DNA from: Balanoglossus misakiensis
Taxonomy: Eukaryota > Hemichordata
Direction of reading: 5' to 3'
Assembly (NCBI GenBank): GCA_040954595.2
Contig: CM082588.2
Coordinates: 5,208,001-5,272,000 of the forward strand
Length of the DNA: 64,000 bases
A program made the translations under genes and the position numbers. Below the pieces are notes generated by a model. That model was not told the DNA's origin. It saw only the letters and a list, made by a program, of their open reading frames with translations, and ran no database searches. This document shows, piece by piece, positions 1 to 13,562 of the stretch (position 1 is its first letter; each line of letters begins with the position of its first letter).

Positions 1-1869
1 TTAACCCTTAATGTAAGATCCTTCGCTTCTGATTTAAGATATAACTCTCGGGGAACTCTCAATATCGCATCGCCTGAAACAAAATCCTCAAAGTACAGCT
101 ACTGCATTCATGGCTGTTTAGAGCGTAGGTTATACATACATGTATATGGCAATGTATAGTTATTCTATAGTGGCATCGAAATTCATTGGGCTCCAGAGAC
201 AGACGTGGGCTTGTTCTGATGCATTTATCCAGCGTTAGAAATCCTTGGAAAACAGCGTCTTGATCTCTCACGTGCAACGACAAGTAAACCAAGCAAATCC
301 GGCGAATACACACCGTGACGTGAATTTGCCCTGAACGCCGCACACTCATCAATGTCCCGCGTCGCCGGATCGCAGATTTGCCTCATCATCATTCTCTGTG
401 TTATACGCTTCTAAATTCTCCATATCTTTGCAGAGGTGATCCGCGGGGTGTAATTTATATATGTTTACTTGCTATATTCGTTCAGACTCCTCGCAGACCA
501 AATGAAGAAGTATAGCCGCAACTTGAATCTTGTCACGAGCCCTTCGCAGTGACGTCATTGCCGATAAAATGACCAGACTACTTATCGATTGTTGGTAGAA
601 ATATAAGCTGACGCGGTCCCATGTTACAAGCAGTAGGTAAAAACTTCAGAGTTAACTTTCTTTCTTTTTAAAACAATATTTCGGGTTCGCTTGTTATCTA
701 TATTTTTATTGCACATAAGATTTCGGGCACTTGAAAAACGTCAAATTCTTAGCGACAGAAGGACACATCCAACGATCGCAAACGATCGAGAGAGCTGGTA
801 ATTAACAGATATGTCAGCACGATACAATGTGAGCTATTGATCTACATCAAACTTGACAGATGCACAGTTCTTAAAAATGACATTTGATGAGAACCTGCTG
901 ACTATTAATTTGCACAAGTACTCCGGATGTGCCATAAATCATGGCCATCGCTGTACGCTCCCCATCCGTTATAGTCAGACCGTTTGCAGCGTTAACTCGC
1001 TCGTTCCCAGTGCTACACAAAGCATTCAGAACTCTTTATTAGATCGAGGGATTCATAGGAAATAAGGGAATTGTAGTTTGACTCGTAAATCTCGAATTAT
1101 AACCTATTCGTCATCGCCAAACAGCCGTCGATTGGTCGATCCATTACCTGGCATCTCCTATCAGCTGAAACCCATACTGTGTTATTCTGCATGGCGTTGC
1201 AGGGACCCCTTCCCGTTTCGCCTTTTGGGGGTGTTAATGGAGCATATCAAAAGTGCTCTGAAAAAACTCCTGTTAGATTGTGAAGAGATGTTTTATGGGA
1301 ACTGGCACGAAACGGTGCCATGTTGTGAAAAGATCCAATACAGATTGTCGTAAAACGGATAGATCAAGATGGCGTTCGCAATGAGAAAGAAACTCGCTGG
1401 CATAAAACGTGAGTGCTTGCCGCTTTCGAGTCTCAATTCATAATGAGATATTTGCCCTAGTTGTAAATAGAATAAGTGTATTTGCTCTAACGTTGTAAAT
1501 AATAGGGTTTGTCATTTAAGTAGATTTGAATGCAGCCTGTGAGTAACATATGCTGCCTGTTTCCCTTGCTGTCAATATAAATGCATCGCAATTCGTTCAC
1601 TAAGTATCTTTTCTACATCCAATGAATACCCCAACATGAAAGAATCAAGAAATTATTCATGAATGTAAAATAGGCTCCGGAAGTTATCCGCCGTCGCATT
1701 ACTACAGAAAGCGCGCGGCAACCAAGCGTGCCTTCAATGGAAAATGCTTTTCGCATTCAGAATCTTTTTTGTTCTTGGTTATTAAAGATTGATGTGTCAA
1801 GGCAGGATCGTGTGATTTGTTCAGAAGTACAACGACAGTGATGTGTATACAATCGGACAAAGCTCAGTT

Positions 1870-2110
1870 CCTTCCTCGTTCCCTTTCCCGGTGCGGGTGA
1901 CGCGGCTCGGCGCGGCGCGGCGCACACAGGTGATCGTGAATGCTGAACGTGTCGGGGCTTCCGACTCGACTTGTGAATGAAAGATTCTGTACACAAGGGC
2001 TCAACCGTTTCATCTTTTCCGCCCTTCGCTTTTCGTTCTCGTCTCCCCGGCGGCCGCTACCCCCTCGTCGCCGAGGCAAGTCAAGACGACTTACAGACAG
2101 CCAGGTTCCC
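1870..2110. promoter_or_regulatory. CpG-rich patch, possible promoter
   Basis: Within AT-rich surroundings this patch is dense in CG dinucleotides, with runs such as cggctcggcgcggcgcggcg near 1905 and cccggcggccgctac near 2045. It could be a promoter for a gene reading right, such as locus A 8 kb downstream, or simply a GC-rich remnant. No core promoter element is evident and the open frames across it look like composition artefacts. Confidence 0.2.
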
Positions 2111-2154
2111 TTGTCGATTGAGGACATGTTTCGAACCAACAAAATTAAACGTTG

Positions 2155-2180
2155 AACCATAGACAGTACTGTCTATGGTT
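2155..2180. repeat. Perfect 26-bp palindrome
   Basis: The sequence aaccatagacagt is followed directly by its own reverse complement. After one mismatched pair, three further flanking bases on each side also pair (gtt at 2151-2153 with aac at 2182-2184). There is no spacer, so it could form a cruciform or be the fused ends of a small inverted element. It lies 45 bp right of the CpG-rich patch. Confidence 0.85.
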
Positions 2181-5100
2181 GAACCCACTGGTCGTCACCT
2201 GCCTGGTGGAAGTGCAAGCGACCCTTCCATTTTGACAAGTTGGAGGAGGGGTGGGGGCGAATATTCAAAATTCCCATGCACCCACTCACTTATTCAACGA
2301 CACGCATATATAGGATTGCATTTTCCGCGGGATTTTCCTCCACGCTGTCGTCTCTTATTGTACCTGATCTTCGCTACCTGCCCATGTTTCCATCACTAGG
2401 CATAAACACGATGTAAAAAAAAATCAATGTTGGTTTGTATCGGCTGTGCACATTGTGAAGTTTAACATGAAAACAGTTTTGCTTGTTGAGTAAATATCTC
2501 AATACTCAAGCTTGATGCATGTTATGGCAGCAAACCGTTCCTCTCTTTTCTCTCCTTTCTGTTTCCATGACGATGGCACGCAAATAAACCAGATGGTACC
2601 GGTTGGTTTATTCTTCACCATCCTGTTTGAGTCAATAGAACTCACGCAGAACGAGATCATGAACTGGAGAGGATTGATGTTGGTTTTGCGAACAAAAACA
2701 ACAGTAAACAAAACAGCTTTGTGAAATGTTACCATAGATGGTGCGGTCAAATGCATTAGCAAGCCCACGTCTGTATCCATTACATTTCATTTGCACCCGG
2801 CGCTTTTTTTCGCTGAAAGACGACAGAGGCAGTCGATCCTCATCCGTCAATTACTGGAACATTTCAGTCTAAGATGGAGATTAAAAGCTTGCGTGCAAGC
2901 GAAGACAAAATAAAAAACATACTACGAAGTAATGCAATCTTTGTTTGACCAAAAAGCTTCAGATTATCAACGTTGACAGATCGTCACCTCTATAAATGTT
3001 CAGAATTCTCTCAGTGCCGACTTGAAAACAAATATTGCTTTCAAACTACTATATTCATTCCTTCAGAAATCACACTCTTCTGGAGCCTTCACGGACTATA
3101 CAATGGCTGAAACTATCGTACAGTCCAAATTTCTACTATACACGTATAATGTGGCATTTCATGGTGCTCTGAATTCAGCTCAGTGTACTTGCAGATATAC
3201 AACTGTACGTGAATAAATATAAAAGCCTCTAAAGAATCTAACAAGATTACCGTTTTGAATTTTGTGTACCAATGAAGTGTAATGTTCTTATTTGTTCTCG
3301 GGGGTGGATCAAGTCGGATATATCGCTGTACATGGTGAGAGTTTTAATATTTTCAGGTGCACGTTGCGTTTCCCCAGAATATCACCAGAAGCATAGAGAT
3401 TATCACAGTTGTAGCGTGTCAGGGGTCGGTTAAGCTCCAGGGCGGTACCTATGTTACAGACAAAGATTCAAATACGAAAAATGGCGAAGAAAATCAACTT
3501 TTTTGTGTAAGAACCATGAAAGCACAGCACTTGTATTTATGATCTGTCTCCGGGTTTGGTTCATAAGGCTTTCAGGTCACGTCATAGCTCAGGATGCGAA
3601 ATACACTCTTTCCAAGAAGCTGGACAAGTTCCAGTTATTTCATTCATATTAGTGCCTATAGGCTAGTTTGTAATGATCATTACAATGCCCGTGGCCGCCT
3701 GTCATTCAGATGAAAAGATTTACCGTTAGGTGTATAGTTACACAGGAATAATTGATCCGAAAAGAATCTCATTACAGCGTAAGCCGCAAGTGGTTTTGCA
3801 TAACACTTTGTTGTTTTGACATACACTAATACCGCATATAGTATGGCCCAGTGACAGCCACGGATTCACATGCACTTGCACTGATCTCAATATCCCAACC
3901 TTACTTAACAATTCGGTCCGAACAGTAGACAGGTTTTATTACACACTTGTGTGTCCACGAACAATCGTTGACTTGATTTGAACAGGGAAATCTGGCATGT
4001 GAATTTTGCAGTCCGGTCAGGCGAGGCTTGTACGCACCGGTTTCCGAGGTTCTTGAGAAAACTGACGACAACAAGATACATTTAGATATAGACTTTATGC
4101 GCAAGAAACGCACCGAACACGACCCTATCTGTGAACTGATCACCGATATCTTGAAATCAATTTTTTTTTGTAAAAATGCTTTGGTTCCTTTGTGACAAAA
4201 ACCCCGACGTCTAACGTTTGCGAGGAGGAGATGTAAGCTGATGATAGGTCACGCTTGGTGTGTTCTGACACCATTCGTCTGGACTTTTGACGGCTTCATA
4301 TTTACAGAGACGTTTGACGTGTTTGCCTTTTATCACCTCTGGATTGTCGATGTTCTGTTTGCACTTTCATTGGAACACTTTTTGTTCTGTGAGCAAACCC
4401 AGCGTTCCGGCGAGCAATTAACGCGTCGCTGTGTTTGTCCGAGAAGTGGGACGCACGTTTCAGATGGGCGATTGTTTGCTGTGTGCATTCACACTTGACG
4501 CGTTCATCTCCGGTATACTGTAACAGTAACAGGCGGCTGTATTGAAATAGGGAGAAGTTTAATTTGAGAGTTCACGTGGAATACCCCCCCTCCCACCGCC
4601 AATTCATCGCTCAGGTACGACACGGTTGAAACGATGCATTGCCTAGTAACCGAAAACAGTAAAATATAATTATTAGACTCTGGTGAACAAACCCTCCGTG
4701 CTCCATTCAAATCTTCGGTCGATTGATTGACTGACTAAACACTCAAGATGATGTTCGCCAATCCCTAGAAGCTACCACCGAATGTACGTTCGTGACATCT
4801 GAGGGGCAAATAGGTCGATGCTCAACCTGAAGTCATTATCCGCTGTTTCACTGCAGCGTACTTTCTTTCGTAATGACGCCCCGTAGGACTCCCTCTCTCT
4901 CTGTTAACGATCATCACTATGTATAAAATACCGCCCAGGGCACATCATACGAATTTTTTTTCTGTCTAGTGCCATGTATGCATGTACTGTTGCCCTGCAT
5001 GCAAACTTGCCGTACGTAGATCATCTGAAAATTATGCAATGGTTAGACCCCACAGTGTTGCTAGGAGACGAGAAATAATTGCATCCACTGGAGTAAGATC

Positions 5101-8100
5101 CAGATGCAATCATCGTATCGAATGATAATTGTGGGATAAAAACTCAAGCTTACTTCACATCTGCACGCAGTCGTCCCTTCAGATCTAGAACTTGATTTCC
5201 CGAGTTGGAACCATAGCAATACGCCGGATTAAGTTCTGATATTAGAATCTTTCAATGGTTCTTTATTCATCATCTCGAGGAAACTAGGGACACAGACTAA
5301 TAGTTTGCAACAATCGATGATTTCAAGCCAGCACATGTTGTCATAAGCCGTTTAATCTACAAGTTGGGTATTACGTTAGATAATAGGCGTTGCACAAATC
5401 TCCCCTGCAATGCTTTCGCCTTTGACCTGCATAAGAGGGCAACGAAATAGTTACAATACTTATTCATGATACCAAGGACGTGTAATCCAAATAGATTAAT
5501 TCCGATTGAGATTCGGGTTCGGATTAACATCAAGGAGCGGACAACTTAGCGACCGCGGAGAAAAACCGCAGTTTTATTTTACTGGTTGCACTTTAGTTTG
5601 CAATCCCAGGATTCTCATATACAGACAGAGAAAGTCGGTCAGAAAGAGCGAAATGTATCCGATGGAGCCGAACAAGATAACATAACCAGTAACCTGCCTG
5701 GCAAGCCATACGTCGAATTATACGTCACATTACTCTGTGAGCACTCTTCTAGAACCATTTGTCGGGCTGCAACGATAAAAAGGCACATCCTCGGATTAAA
5801 TAACATGTCGATTTTTATCTTCTTTATATACTAGAAAATCTCTGACTTAAAACCCTGGGTCCGCTCTGCGATTATAATGTAAACAGAACTGGATCAGCTT
5901 AAGACGGAATAGATGAATAATAAATAAAGGAATATTTCTTTGTTGTGTGCCCGTTTTTTAAAAAAAATGGCTGCTTTCCCTCTAGAGACATGACAACCGA
6001 GAAAACTGCAGCATTAAAACATTAGTAGCCACCTCATTTCATTTTATTGAAGCAATAAAACAATCGCAACTAGATTTTCCAGCTAGCCGTACTATCCAGA
6101 TCTTTTCGGTGCTATCTGTCTACTACGTGCTGTGCGCGCGTTAAATATTTAATGAGATCGAAATCTGTGTGGCATTTCTTGCAGATCTTCGAAAGAATCG
6201 TATCAAGAAAGGCTCCCACGAATTAACCAACCCTTTTTGTCAGTTTGGCATCTTTGTGGGGGACTCGTAATTTGTAGAACAGGTCATAAGTTTGAAGATG
6301 CCGAAGGCTATGTGTAAATCACATTTATGGCAGAAATTTCGAAATCAGTTAGCAATATGACATCATTGACACGCTCTTAGTAAATGTCAATTTTCCAGTA
6401 ACCATGCTACTTTATGTTCCTCTGGTTAATTTGGGTTCACCAATTTGTACATTGTCACCCAATCCACATCAACTGTTCGCAGATAATAGAGAAACGTCAA
6501 AGTCTCAGCGCTGCAAGAGGCTGACATTCGGTGAGAGAGGGGGAGTGCAGTATAACTGGAACAGCATTGTTTACGTTCGTTGTGTACTCAGTCTCACATA
6601 CTTTTTAAAAATTAAAAAATAATACTAATATTAATAATCACAAGTTAACCAATCACTTGTGGACAGTACATTCATTAATTCAAATATATATTCTACTGGA
6701 CGGTTAAAGCCGGCTGTGTTTTTAATACTTCCGTGGATTTTATAGCTTTTAGGGATTTATTGGACGGGAAATCGGATGGAAATCTCTTGTCGCAACCTGT
6801 TGGAAGATTTACACCAGTAAAAGAGAGAGACATACCTCAAGCAGTACACATATTGCTATCATTCTTGATATATTATGTTTAATACCCTAGTCTGTATGGG
6901 CAATACGTATCTCTCCAATTCAGTGATACTAAAGTCAAGGATGGTATTTCTGGTCTTTCCTCCCGAAAATTGATGTCGTGATTAACAGTGATTAGGGCTG
7001 ATAGGACTCCCGTGATGTCCCTGGAGAGTTATCATTGGCTGGTTGCCAAGACGATATGACGTCAACTCCTTGGTTTATCTAAATTACACTCTAGATTTTG
7101 GCACTTGCATATCCTTGGCAACGCCGATCGTTGGCAACGCAAAATGAGGTTGATGCACTGTGTGTACAGAACGAAGTATTTTTACGACTTTATGTTGGAA
7201 AATACTACCAGTTGGCCGATTGTGTCAAATAGCGTCAGTGTCACCAAAATCGACCCCATTTCATCGATTCTTTCATATTTTTTAATGTCAATATTAACGT
7301 AAAACCAATAAATGATTTTAAATTTCAGGGTGGGGGTTAGCGTTTGAGGCAAACTTGCAGACTGTGTCTAGATAAGCGATTGATAACCTGCGTATAAATA
7401 TGACCAATACAAACATCGATTGACAATTGACAAAAAGGGTCAAGATTGTACAGATAGAACACAGAGATCATAAATACCCATAATCCTGTTCGGTCTTGAA
7501 TCGTCCCTCGTCTTCGAACCCTGGACACAGACAAAAGTGCATGTTATAGTCTTATCGCAACATTTGTCAGATCTGTCGTTTACTCATATGGCTGCCAGAA
7601 AGTGCAATTTCCCATTGGTATGTATGCATCTGTCAGGGGAAAGATACAAATTGTCGTCTGTAATTCTACTCTCAGTCGAAAGCATTAAAATTACTGGATC
7701 TGTTTTTACTGTACGAATTTGCATTGAGGGTTTTGAATATTGCCTTCCAGGGGGAAAAACTACCAATATTACTCGCATTTCTTTTATTCAAATTGGATTT
7801 TATCTGATATTCCTAATCGAAATGGTGATCAGGTGCATATGTATACGACAGTGCACACAGAAACATCAACGAAAACCATCTTGACTTCTGCTCGATGGAT
7901 GACTCCTGACATAGCCGATCTTCAGTTCAATTTCTGACATTTTCAGCCACATACATGTAGATACACCAAACAGAAACTGTATTGCAATAGGCTGTTTCAC
8001 GCAGGTACAGATAGACCATGTATGGTTAGTTATACAGGTTTTCTGAAATGTGACCTTTCATCATCAGTGTGATAACGAGGTCCATTTCTTTGAAAAGAGT

Positions 8101-10127
8101 CTGTTTTTAGTGATCCCGCCTCATCTTGTGACATGGTAGTGTGTAACCGCCATTAACCGGTACATTTTGTGTCCTTGGAGGCCGTCTTATGTTGCTATAA
8201 ACGCTACCCAATTCTAGTCCGTCAACAACTAGTCTAAGAGCCCTTGGATGTTCAAAGGTTCCGATTCTGCATCGCTTTGTGATGACGTGGGCTCAAACCG
8301 GACGAGCGTGTCATTTTTATTTTATTTTTTTGCGAACTGCGCACAATTGACTGATAATTGATGTAAATCACAGTTGAGTCGCTCCCCGGCGAGTATAGAG
8401 TTCAAGTCGGAAATGGACGCGTTCTGTGAACCTCTGAATCTGATGAAGTGACTCGGTGATCAGAACTGAAATCCCATCAAAACCACTAATGATAGCAACC
8501 ACAAAAGAAGGAACCCAAATCAGAACTGGCATCTTCGAACGCCAATGTTTTTGGGATTAAGAGTAGCAAATGTGCTCAAAATGAAAGGAAATAATGTAAA
8601 CCAACTTGGTTTCATGATGACATCAATATCGATACGATTTCCCATGTGCTGACTCACTAAGGCGGTGTAAGCTATTTAAAATTACTGCTATATCTTAAAA
8701 GTTTTGAGGCCAGGAGCTTTAAACGTCTGCGAAAGTGAATAAAAAATATTTTATTAGCATCTCAGCACGTCACCAAGTTGATTCATGGTACAAGATCAAC
8801 ACCCACGCGAGAAAAATTTTCTGTATCAAATATTAAAACTAGGCGCCAAGGGTATTACTGTCGTATAAAAATATTCGTGTCATCAAGTTGACATATTTTA
8901 CAAGATTATAGAACACTCCATACTGTTTAATTTCAATGTTTTGCATTTTTCATCGCGAGAGAGCTGATGTTCATGTCGTTTTAAAAGATATCGGCGATAG
9001 TATAAAATTGACCGATTTAACAGAATTAGACAGCGTATAATTAGCTGGTAGTCTGTTAATGTAGCGCAAATCACTCCACTTTTTCCTGACCTCTCTCGAT
9101 CGTCAGTGAGGAGATAACCGTGTCATATATATTATTCAATAACAATGAAAATTACGCCGGTCGCCAAGGGTATTACTCCAGCATCAAAATATGCGAGGGA
9201 GTTTCTCAGCCAAACACAGCGTAAATCATATCCAATTAGATTTGACGCCGCGGCGGTATCCGCCGACTTCTATTCCAGAACCACGGCTGGAAAGGATGGA
9301 TTTGAAATTAAATCACCGACATCGGCCTAAAAATAGACCGGAGAATTACGGCGAGCGAGCTGAACGTGGTTCTCCTAATCCCCCGAGATGCAATGTGACA
9401 TGTCGTATTAATGTCTTCCTTGGACAAGAAAAAATCACGATTGCACGGAGAGATATTTTTGCCCATGGATATGTCATGTAATACAAACAAAGTTAAGTCG
9501 AGAGCGAAGGGACGCTTCGCGGAAGGTCGTAGGGGAGAAAACATGTGGTGTGCCTAACGTTTGCTTGATAAGTTCCCTTTGACGAGCAGTGTTGCAGAAG
9601 GCACGGCCATCAAATATCCAAAATATATTTGTAGAACTGCCTTTTTACTTGTCAGTCGACGTCAGTGTCAGAAAAACATTGGGCGCATGGTTGCTATACG
9701 ATTAGGTTTCTAGCTTTGTTCCTAAATTCACCTTGTTGTTTGTACACAACTGAAATGCAAGATGTAGGAAGTTTTCGTGCTGATATTAAGCAACGTCCGG
9801 AACTTCGTGACCCCTTGTATAAACTAGAATCCGATTTCAGGAAAGGCGGAAAGAAATTCAGTTTGGAATCACGATGGTGTGATCTGTGGTGTTTGTTCCA
9901 TTGGTGCGGTGTTCATGCTTCGGCGAATACCCTACTTGTCGAGAGTGCCGTAAAAAACGCCGCTCGATTCAAGATTAAGTACAAAGCTTGCCGACTACAG
10001 CCGCGTACACGACTTAAAATTTTAGCGCCAAGTCAAGCGAACATTTTCTTTGTGGCGTGCGACAAGATGACTAGGATGAGACATGTTTTTGTTTTACAGA
10101 AACGTGTTTTTGTTGTTACTTTTGTAG

Positions 10128-10264
10128 GGCTCACCGTAGGAAGCGAGCAGAAGTTGTACGAGGACCTGTTTGAGAACTACAACAGAAAAGTGAGGCCGGT
10201 GAAAAACTTCTCCAGTCCCATAACCGTCTACTTCAACATCAAAATCAACCAAATATCCGATATG
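10128..10264 (+). CDS. Locus A exon 2: start of ligand-binding domain
   Basis: This exon encodes the N-terminal helix and first strands of a nicotinic receptor ligand domain (SEQKLYEDLFENY, then KVRPVKNF, ending QISDM). It is 137 nt, the same as the matching exons of loci B and C. The acceptor is a long pyrimidine tract ending in tag at 10125-10127 and the donor is ATG|gtgagt at 10265. The first two bases complete a codon begun in an upstream exon. The frame is also open upstream: an ATG at 10076 starts MRHVFVLQKRVFVVTFVGLT, which resembles a signal peptide, so this exon might itself be the first coding exon. NFSS in this exon is a potential N-glycosylation site. Confidence 0.9.
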
Positions 10265-10394
10265 GTGAGTACACAGCCTTTCTCAGAGCGATCACAATCT
10301 AAGGAGAGTGTTGAACCATAGCCAGGAATCTGGACATCGTTGGGCCAAAACCATTGTTGGCATTTGATAGGCCATTTCCTAAACACCACGAGAC

Positions 10395-10603
10395 ACTGCG
10401 AGATCTCGCGTGGCTAGGCAGTTTATTTGGTAAGAGATTCTCATGTGACACACGACAAAAACACATGGCCCAAAATGGCACAGAAACTGTTAGAATTTTG
10501 TTAAGTCTGCACATATTCTAGTTACATACAAAAATTGACTTGTATTACTTGGCCAGCAGCCCGCTGCTACGGTAATCAACCAAGTCTCGCGAGATCTCGC
10601 AAT
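10395..10603. repeat. Inverted-repeat element in intron, possible MITE
   Basis: The left end cactgcgagatctcgcg and the reverse complement of the right end (cattgcgagatctcgcg) match at 16 of 17 positions and bracket about 175 bp. Each arm contains the palindrome gcgagatctcgc, and the right arm also holds tctcgcgaga (10585-10594). I see no transposase and no clear target-site duplication. It lies in the intron after exon 2 of locus A. Confidence 0.35.
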
Positions 10604-12862
10604 GATCAGGAATAATCTATTGCCCAACACCCACTGACGGAAATGAGACTATAAGTTTGCAGTATAGTACGAATCTTTGCGATTGCTTTATCATTAGCAA
10701 GAAGTCAGCCGTGTTGTGTAAGTGTTATCATAATGTGTAAATGTCATGTTTTACATCAACTGGATTATTACTGTGCAAGATTCTGGGAATGATAAACTAA
10801 CAAAAATCATGGTTAGTTCTTTATGACGTCAGCGGGTGGCATTTTCTCTGATTGGGGCTGCATATATCTGACCTCGCGTCTTAGATATAGTGCACACTAA
10901 TGAGCTGACAATCGCTGCAGCTTATAGACAATACAAGATTCACATTTATGACTTCGTCCTTGTCTCTGCTTCAAGTCTGCTGAGAAATTTGTCAACGACT
11001 GGCCAATGGCTCCCGACGCACCACTTCGTTTAACATTTCCTTTGTGTCCAAATCGTCGAGTTTGTAATCGCATTTCAACATCAGCCTGAGGGGTCGTTAC
11101 AGGAAATTCAAAGTGTCCGGCATTGTCATTAAGACAATCGGCGGTTCGTCTTATCTTCCTTTCTGCTGCATCTGCGACTGGATCGTCGTGATGCAAACAG
11201 TCCACAGCAAAAAAATAGTTCCACAATTCCACAGAATGCATGCAGCTGCACCGGAAAAATATCAATCATTTCAGCGCGGATAAATGGAACTTGTAAAGGG
11301 CTACCATATAAATCAGTCCATTACAATAACTTTGACCAATAATAACTATTCAGACAAAAAAAGAAATTACCAGGGCAAGTGTCACCGCCAAATTCATCAT
11401 AGCCATTAATGACTATGCGCATAAATACAACATTCGAAAAAGTAGTCCGGGTCTTGACGTTAAAGTATCACCTGCGCTAAACTACACGTACACAAAGCAT
11501 GTAGTTTTTTTCTTTCGTGGTCACCAGCAAGTTGAACAATGACCCACCGTTTGACGAATACCACTCATGCTATTAAACCAACAAGCCACTTCAAGACGTA
11601 GACACCGTAATTGCCTTGCTGACTAGACACTTGAGACACCGATGGGACATTAAGATGGCTGGACATAGCCCCCCTGACGCCGAAGAAGCTTGATGTTGCC
11701 AAACGTAAACGACATTTTACGTCATTAAGAAAACCACGAGCAAATCGCAACAGACGACAATATCTGCCAGGATTTTATTTTATGTTTTCAGACAAGGTTT
11801 GACGGCCGCACTAGCCAGAAGTGTCTCTTCACTAATAGTGACACCTAAACAATCCATTTGTTTATCTCTCTGAGCGTTCTTGCAGTGATTGTGAAATTAG
11901 CCGCCTCTTTTCACACAATTTGCCACGCCCCAATTTACAATTACCGCTTAAAAATTACGCCTCCTAAACGTCGGTGTTAAGAGGTCGAATTGCTGCTGTC
12001 GTAATCAACCGCACTCAGGTGACCCGTTGTCGATAATATCATCATAGTACAACAAATGAAACAGATGACCCAGGAGACATTGTCTGCAATATGTTTTTCA
12101 GCCAAATTAACCAATCAGCAAGACTGTCTCAGGCTGTCATGGCAAATATTGCATGGGTTATATTGCAGCCCAGTTTCAAACTACAGGCTACAAAACAATT
12201 CGATGCGTCTTTGTATAGGTTTACCTTTATGTCAAAGTTAAACACCAGCAATACAGCGGCCGAAGTCGCTACCGAATACACACATCACTCAACCGGGCAG
12301 CCAAAATGGTTCACCGCTACATTTGATAAATGGGGTGATTTAGAACATCAGATAATGCCTTCTGTCCACGAAACGCAAGGTTTCCAAGGCAACGAATCGG
12401 AAGACATATTGGGGGATTATATACTGATTTTTGCTCGTTTATCAAGAAAATAAAATTTTAATGCAGTTCCGTTATATTTAAACTATAAATTATTCATTAG
12501 AAGGGGTAATGCACCCTGAGACATATTTACCTCATAGTGGAACCCACTGGATCTCGCCAGTTTTGAAATATTGAAGTTTGCTCTAGGGTACCTTTGAAAA
12601 CCGATAATGGTAATTGCATTCGTGTCATTTTCCACAATCCACTTTGCAACGTTAACGATATATATTCTCCAATAACAGTTATATTGAATTTAATATGTTG
12701 GTACTTCCCCACGATCACAGAATTTATGTAGACGCCCATCTTTTTGTCATTAATTGTCTAAATTTGCTTTTGGAAAAGTAAATATATAGGAAAATATTTT
12801 AAACTCTAAACTCAACCTATTTGGAGAGTGAGTTAAGCATATTTTCATTTCTTTCCATTCAG

Positions 12863-12907
12863 GATGAAAGAAACCAAATCTTGAAGATTAATGCATGGAC
12901 AGAGCAG
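12863..12907 (+). CDS. Locus A exon 3: 45-nt ligand-domain exon (loop D)
   Basis: This short exon codes DERNQILKINAWTEQ, which matches the nicotinic strand that carries the loop D tryptophan (here the W of NAW) on the complementary side of the agonist site. Acceptor attcag at 12857-12862 and donor cag|gtaaag at 12908. It is phase 0 at both ends. Its length of 45 nt is identical in loci B and C and is typical of nicotinic receptor genes. Confidence 0.93.
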
Positions 12908-13067
12908 GTAAAGTTGTATATAAAGTGTTGATCCCATGTCGCTGTATACTTCTTGTTATTTTGTACAGAGTGACAGTGAACACTGCACTAAACCCTGTCC
13001 ATATTTCTCTCAATGGATTGGAAAATTGATTAATACTTAATATCCGCTATACTATTTACACCATCAG

Positions 13068-13177
13068 GAATGGTTGGATGAGATCTTGGTGTGGGACCCG
13101 GACATGTACGAGGGCCTGTCGGAAATCCGAATTCCCTCTTCTGAGTTGTGGCTGCCAGATATCACATTGTATAATAA
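13068..13177 (+). CDS. Locus A exon 4: ligand domain, loop A region
   Basis: The 110-nt exon codes [16 protein letters not shown] followed by [17 protein letters not shown]. The WxPDI...LYN block is the nicotinic loop A signature, with the principal-side tyrosine. Acceptor ccatcag at 13061-13067; donor aataa|gtaagt at 13178. The exon ends in phase 2, and the next exon supplies the last base of the Asn codon. Length and phase equal the two homologous exons on the other strand. Confidence 0.95.
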
Positions 13178-13562
13178 GTAAGTTTCACTTTACCATCTCT
13201 AAGGCACGTGAAATTTAATGACGATGACATATGAAAGTAAAACGAAGCAAAAGGTTACGGGATGTCGTTCCCTTCACATGTTTATAACGGTCGCCATCTT
13301 GAGTGTGTCTTATGTTTCTGATATAGCCAAATGTAAGCGGGAGGGGGCGCTGTGTATTAATTTTGAAAGATTCCTCCGCGCAGGCAAACAGTTCACCACA
13401 TGGGCGGACTATTTGATATCCGGAAGGGGTGGGAGCTGGAACATTTACGAGAATAAATTGTCAGTCAGCTGTTAAACATGGGAGAGAAATACTGAAAAGA
13501 CAGCCAACAGTTAGAGTTATTATATTTTCTAGTAACGGTGCATGATTCTATTTTCTTCGTAG

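Larger units (their letters stand above)
1..10066. other. Gene-poor 5' flank of locus A
   Basis: I see no exon here that I can assign to a protein family on either strand. Open frames are short (under about 115 codons) and resemble nothing I recognise. The stretch is AT-rich and holds a CpG-rich patch near 1870-2110, a perfect 26-bp palindrome at 2155-2180, and TACATGTA at 137 and 7952. The missing first exon or promoter of locus A could lie here, but I found no match to the first exons of the two other loci. Confidence 0.6.

Noticed and set aside
9665-10127. Long open frame upstream of locus A exon 2
   Set aside because: It begins at a GTG, resembles nothing known, and runs through a strong splice acceptor. 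Only its last 20 or so codons, from the ATGs at 10067/10076, are kept as an alternative start.
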